This document shows, one piece after another, positions 5,131-6,973 of a stretch of 6,973 nucleotides of DNA. Numbering within the stretch: position 1 is the stretch's first letter; each line of letters opens with the position of its first letter. The translations under genes and the position numbers were made by a program. The stretch is from Lentimicrobiaceae bacterium (GTDB lineage: Bacteria > Bacteroidota > Bacteroidia > Bacteroidales > WCHB1-69). The notes under the pieces were generated by a model that had not been told where the DNA came from, searched no databases, and was given only the letters and a program-made list of their open reading frames with translations. The stretch spans positions 1 to 6,973 of the forward strand of contig WRNX01000066.1 of the NCBI GenBank assembly GCA_009776395.1, written 5' to 3'.

Positions 5131-6672
5131 ATGCTCATAAAAACCTACAGTTGCGCTTTAATGGGAGTTGCAGCAATTCCCATTAGTATTGAAGTAAGTA
5201 TTGAAATAGGTATCAATTTTCTATTAGTCGGGCTGCCCGACAGTGCGGTGAAAGAGAGCCAACAACGCATTGATACAGCATTACGATGTCACGGATACAA
5301 AATTCCCGGTAAAAAGATTGTAATTAATATGGCTCCTGCCGATATTCGAAAAGAAGGATCTGCTTATGATTTAACACTTGCCGTTGGTATATTGCTTGCC
5401 TCAGAACAGATACAAGGCTATGAAAAAGTGGAAGATTATTACATTATGGGAGAATTATCATTAGATGGAACATTACAACCTATTCGCGGGGCTTTGCCCG
5501 TTGCCATTGAAGCGAAAAAACGTGGTAAAAAAGGACTTATTCTGCCTGTTCAAAACGCCCGAGAAGCCGCTATCGTTGGCGATATTGAAGTGCTTGGTGT
5601 TGAAAATATTAAACAGGTAATTGATTTCTTCAATGCAGATGTTCCAATTAAACCCACTAAAATCAACATTCACGATGAATTTCAGCGCAGTTTAAACGAG
5701 TATGAGTTTGATTTTTCAGATGTTAAAGGACAGGAAAACATTAAACGGGCATTAGAGATTGCGGCGGCAGGAGGACACAATGTCATTCTCATTGGTTCTC
5801 CCGGTTCAGGTAAAACAATGTTGGCAAAGCGTCTGCCCTCTATTTTACCTCCATTAACTTTAAATGAAGCACTGGAAACTACTAAAATTCATTCGGTTGC
5901 AGGAAAAATGAGTCGTTATGCTTCGCTCATTTCGGTGCGTCCGTTTCGCTCACCCCATCATACCATTTCTGATGTAGCGTTAGTAGGAGGTGGACAGCAC
6001 CCCCAACCTGGAGAAATTTCATTAGCGCACAATGGCGTACTCTTTTTAGACGAACTTCCCGAATTTAAGAGAACAGTTTTAGAAGTGATGCGCCAACCAT
6101 TGGAAGACAGATATGTGAGCATTGCTCGCTCCAAATACAGTGTAGATTTTCCTGCCTCATTTATGTTTGTTGCCGCTATGAATCCTTGCCCGTGCGGAAA
6201 TTATAACAATCCAAAAGTTCCCTGTACTTGCGGACAAGGTATTGTACAAAAATATTTAAACAAAGTTTCAGGTCCATTAATGGATAGAATTGACATTCAC
6301 CTTGAAGTAGTTCCTGTTTCCCATGCAGAGTTGGCATCAATTGTTCCTGTTGAACCCAGCGTTAAAATTCGTGAACGAGTAATTGCTGCGCGTGCCATTC
6401 AACGCAAACGTTTTGAAAAAATTGACAATGTGTTTTGTAACGCACAAATGAGCAGTAAAATGGTGCGCACTTACTGCATTATCAACAAAGAATGCGAAGA
6501 CCGGTTAAAAATGGCAATGGAAAAATTAGGACTCTCTGCAAGAGCCTATGATCGTATCTTAAAAGTATCCAGAACTATAGCAGATCTAGATAATTCTATG
6601 AATATAGAAATAGAACATCTGTCGGAAGCCATTAATTTTAGAAGTTTAGACAGAGATAGTTGGGGAAAGTAA
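5131..6672 (+). CDS. comM: ComM/YifB family Mg-chelatase-like AAA+ ATPase
   Basis: The 513-residue product is full length for the family (about 506-509 in E. coli YifB and Haemophilus ComM). Residues 1 to about 170 form the Lon-protease-like N-terminal domain, with INFLLVGLPDSAVKESQQRI (28-47) and NMAPADIRKEGSAYDL (66-81). The AAA+ module has Walker A GSPGSGKT (222-229) and Walker B VLFLDE (303-308). It is followed by the family's four-cysteine insertion NPCPCGNYNNPKVPCTCG (C353, C355, C365, C367). The C-terminal helical domain includes LGLSARAYDRILKVSRTIADL (466-486). ComM forms hexamers that promote branch migration of integrating DNA during natural transformation, acting in the cytoplasm. 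In species without known competence its role is less clear. It probably forms its own transcription unit, with a promoter and a repeat leader upstream. Confidence 0.95.
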   Translation: MLIKTYSCALMGVAAIPISIEVSIEIGINFLLVGLPDSAVKESQQRIDTALRCHGYKIPGKKIVINMAPADIRKEGSAYDLTLAVGILLASEQIQGYEKVEDYYIMGELSLDGTLQPIRGALPVAIEAKKRGKKGLILPVQNAREAAIVGDIEVLGVENIKQVIDFFNADVPIKPTKINIHDEFQRSLNEYEFDFSDVKGQENIKRALEIAAAGGHNVILIGSPGSGKTMLAKRLPSILPPLTLNEALETTKIHSVAGKMSRYASLISVRPFRSPHHTISDVALVGGGQHPQPGEISLAHNGVLFLDELPEFKRTVLEVMRQPLEDRYVSIARSKYSVDFPASFMFVAAMNPCPCGNYNNPKVPCTCGQGIVQKYLNKVSGPLMDRIDIHLEVVPVSHAELASIVPVEPSVKIRERVIAARAIQRKRFEKIDNVFCNAQMSSKMVRTYCIINKECEDRLKMAMEKLGLSARAYDRILKVSRTIADLDNSMNIEIEHLSEAINFRSLDRDSWGK

Positions 6673-6723
6673 CAAGAAATGTAGTATGAATTAAAGAAGA
6701 TATTTTACATTTTTAGATATTGA

Positions 6724-6754
6724 TTGCCATTCTTTAAAAGTTTTTATACATTTG
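6724..6754 (+). promoter_or_regulatory. Strong Bacteroidetes-type promoter for rnfC
   Basis: TTG (6724-6726) is followed after 20 nt by TACATTTG (6747-6754), a full match to TAnnTTTG at canonical spacing. Transcription would start near 6761, giving a leader of about 22 nt rich in A before the ATG at 6783. This is the best promoter in the window and implies that the rnf operon begins with rnfC here. Confidence 0.65.
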
Positions 6755-6782
6755 CACCCTTATTAAAAAAAACCATAGTTAT

Positions 6783-6973
6783 ATGAAAACCTTTACATTA
6801 GGCGGGGTGCACCCGGAAGAAAACAAGTTTGCAAGTGAAAAACCCGTTGAAGAATTTCCAATTCCAAAAACCGCTACCGTTTTTATTCATCAAAATCTTG
6901 GTGCGCCGCCTGTGTGCCAAGTAAATAAAGGAGATACCGTAAAAGTAGGCACTTTATTGGCAAAAGCAGAAGC
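6783..6973 (+). CDS. rnfC: RnfC, NADH-side subunit of the Rnf ferredoxin:NAD+ oxidoreductase, N-terminal fragment
   Basis: The first 63 codons are visible before the window ends. They match the RnfC N-terminal domain: MKTFTLGGVHPEENK (the GGVHP signature), then PVEEFPIPKTATVFIHQNLG, APPVCQVNKGD and TVKVGTLLAKAEA. RnfC binds FMN and two [4Fe-4S] clusters and passes electrons between NAD(H) and the membrane Rnf complex, which couples ferredoxin oxidation to Na+ or H+ export. Its cluster and flavin regions are beyond the window. It lies 110 bp after comM behind a consensus promoter. The usual Bacteroidetes upstream neighbour rnfB is absent at this position. Confidence 0.93.
   Translation, partial: MKTFTLGGVHPEENKFASEKPVEEFPIPKTATVFIHQNLGAPPVCQVNKGDTVKVGTLLAKAE

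Overview
The window looks like a chromosomal segment from an AT-rich, anaerobic, fermentative member of the Bacteroidota (Bacteroidales-like). This rests on the protein types, on A/T-rich gene starts with little Shine-Dalgarno sequence, and on several promoters of the Bacteroidetes type (TTG, about 19-23 nt, TAnnTTTG). No rRNA, tRNA, CRISPR array, insertion sequence or phage gene was seen, and no gene-free stretch exceeds 300 bases.

The left part is on the minus strand. It holds the first 197 codons of an exported M14 zinc carboxypeptidase (1-593, cut by the window edge), a SpoIIE/PP2C-type phosphatase (746-1936) and a small MNT-type nucleotidyltransferase (2018-2341). The right part is on the plus strand. 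It holds an HndC/HydB-type NADH-oxidising flavoprotein subunit (2507-4267), protein-L-isoaspartate O-methyltransferase (pcm, 4313-4954), the ComM/YifB branch-migration ATPase (5131-6672) and the first 63 codons of rnfC (6783 to the edge). About 165 bp with divergent promoter-like sequences (2342-2506) separates the two arms.

The metabolic theme is electron traffic between NADH and ferredoxin. HndC/HydB is the NADH/FMN/Fe-S module of multimeric, electron-bifurcating [FeFe] hydrogenases and related complexes. RnfC is the NADH-side subunit of the Na+/H+-pumping ferredoxin:NAD+ oxidoreductase. The SpoIIE-type phosphatase resembles those that accompany such hydrogenase genes and is a candidate regulator. 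However, no catalytic hydrogenase subunit, NuoE-like subunit or partner kinase is present here. pcm and comM are housekeeping and DNA-processing genes.

The most unusual sequence features are a hexanucleotide repeat that lengthens the catalytic loop of the nucleotidyltransferase by what appear to be four extra residues, and 7-nt tandem repeats in the leaders of the phosphatase gene and comM. No clearly new multi-gene system is visible.
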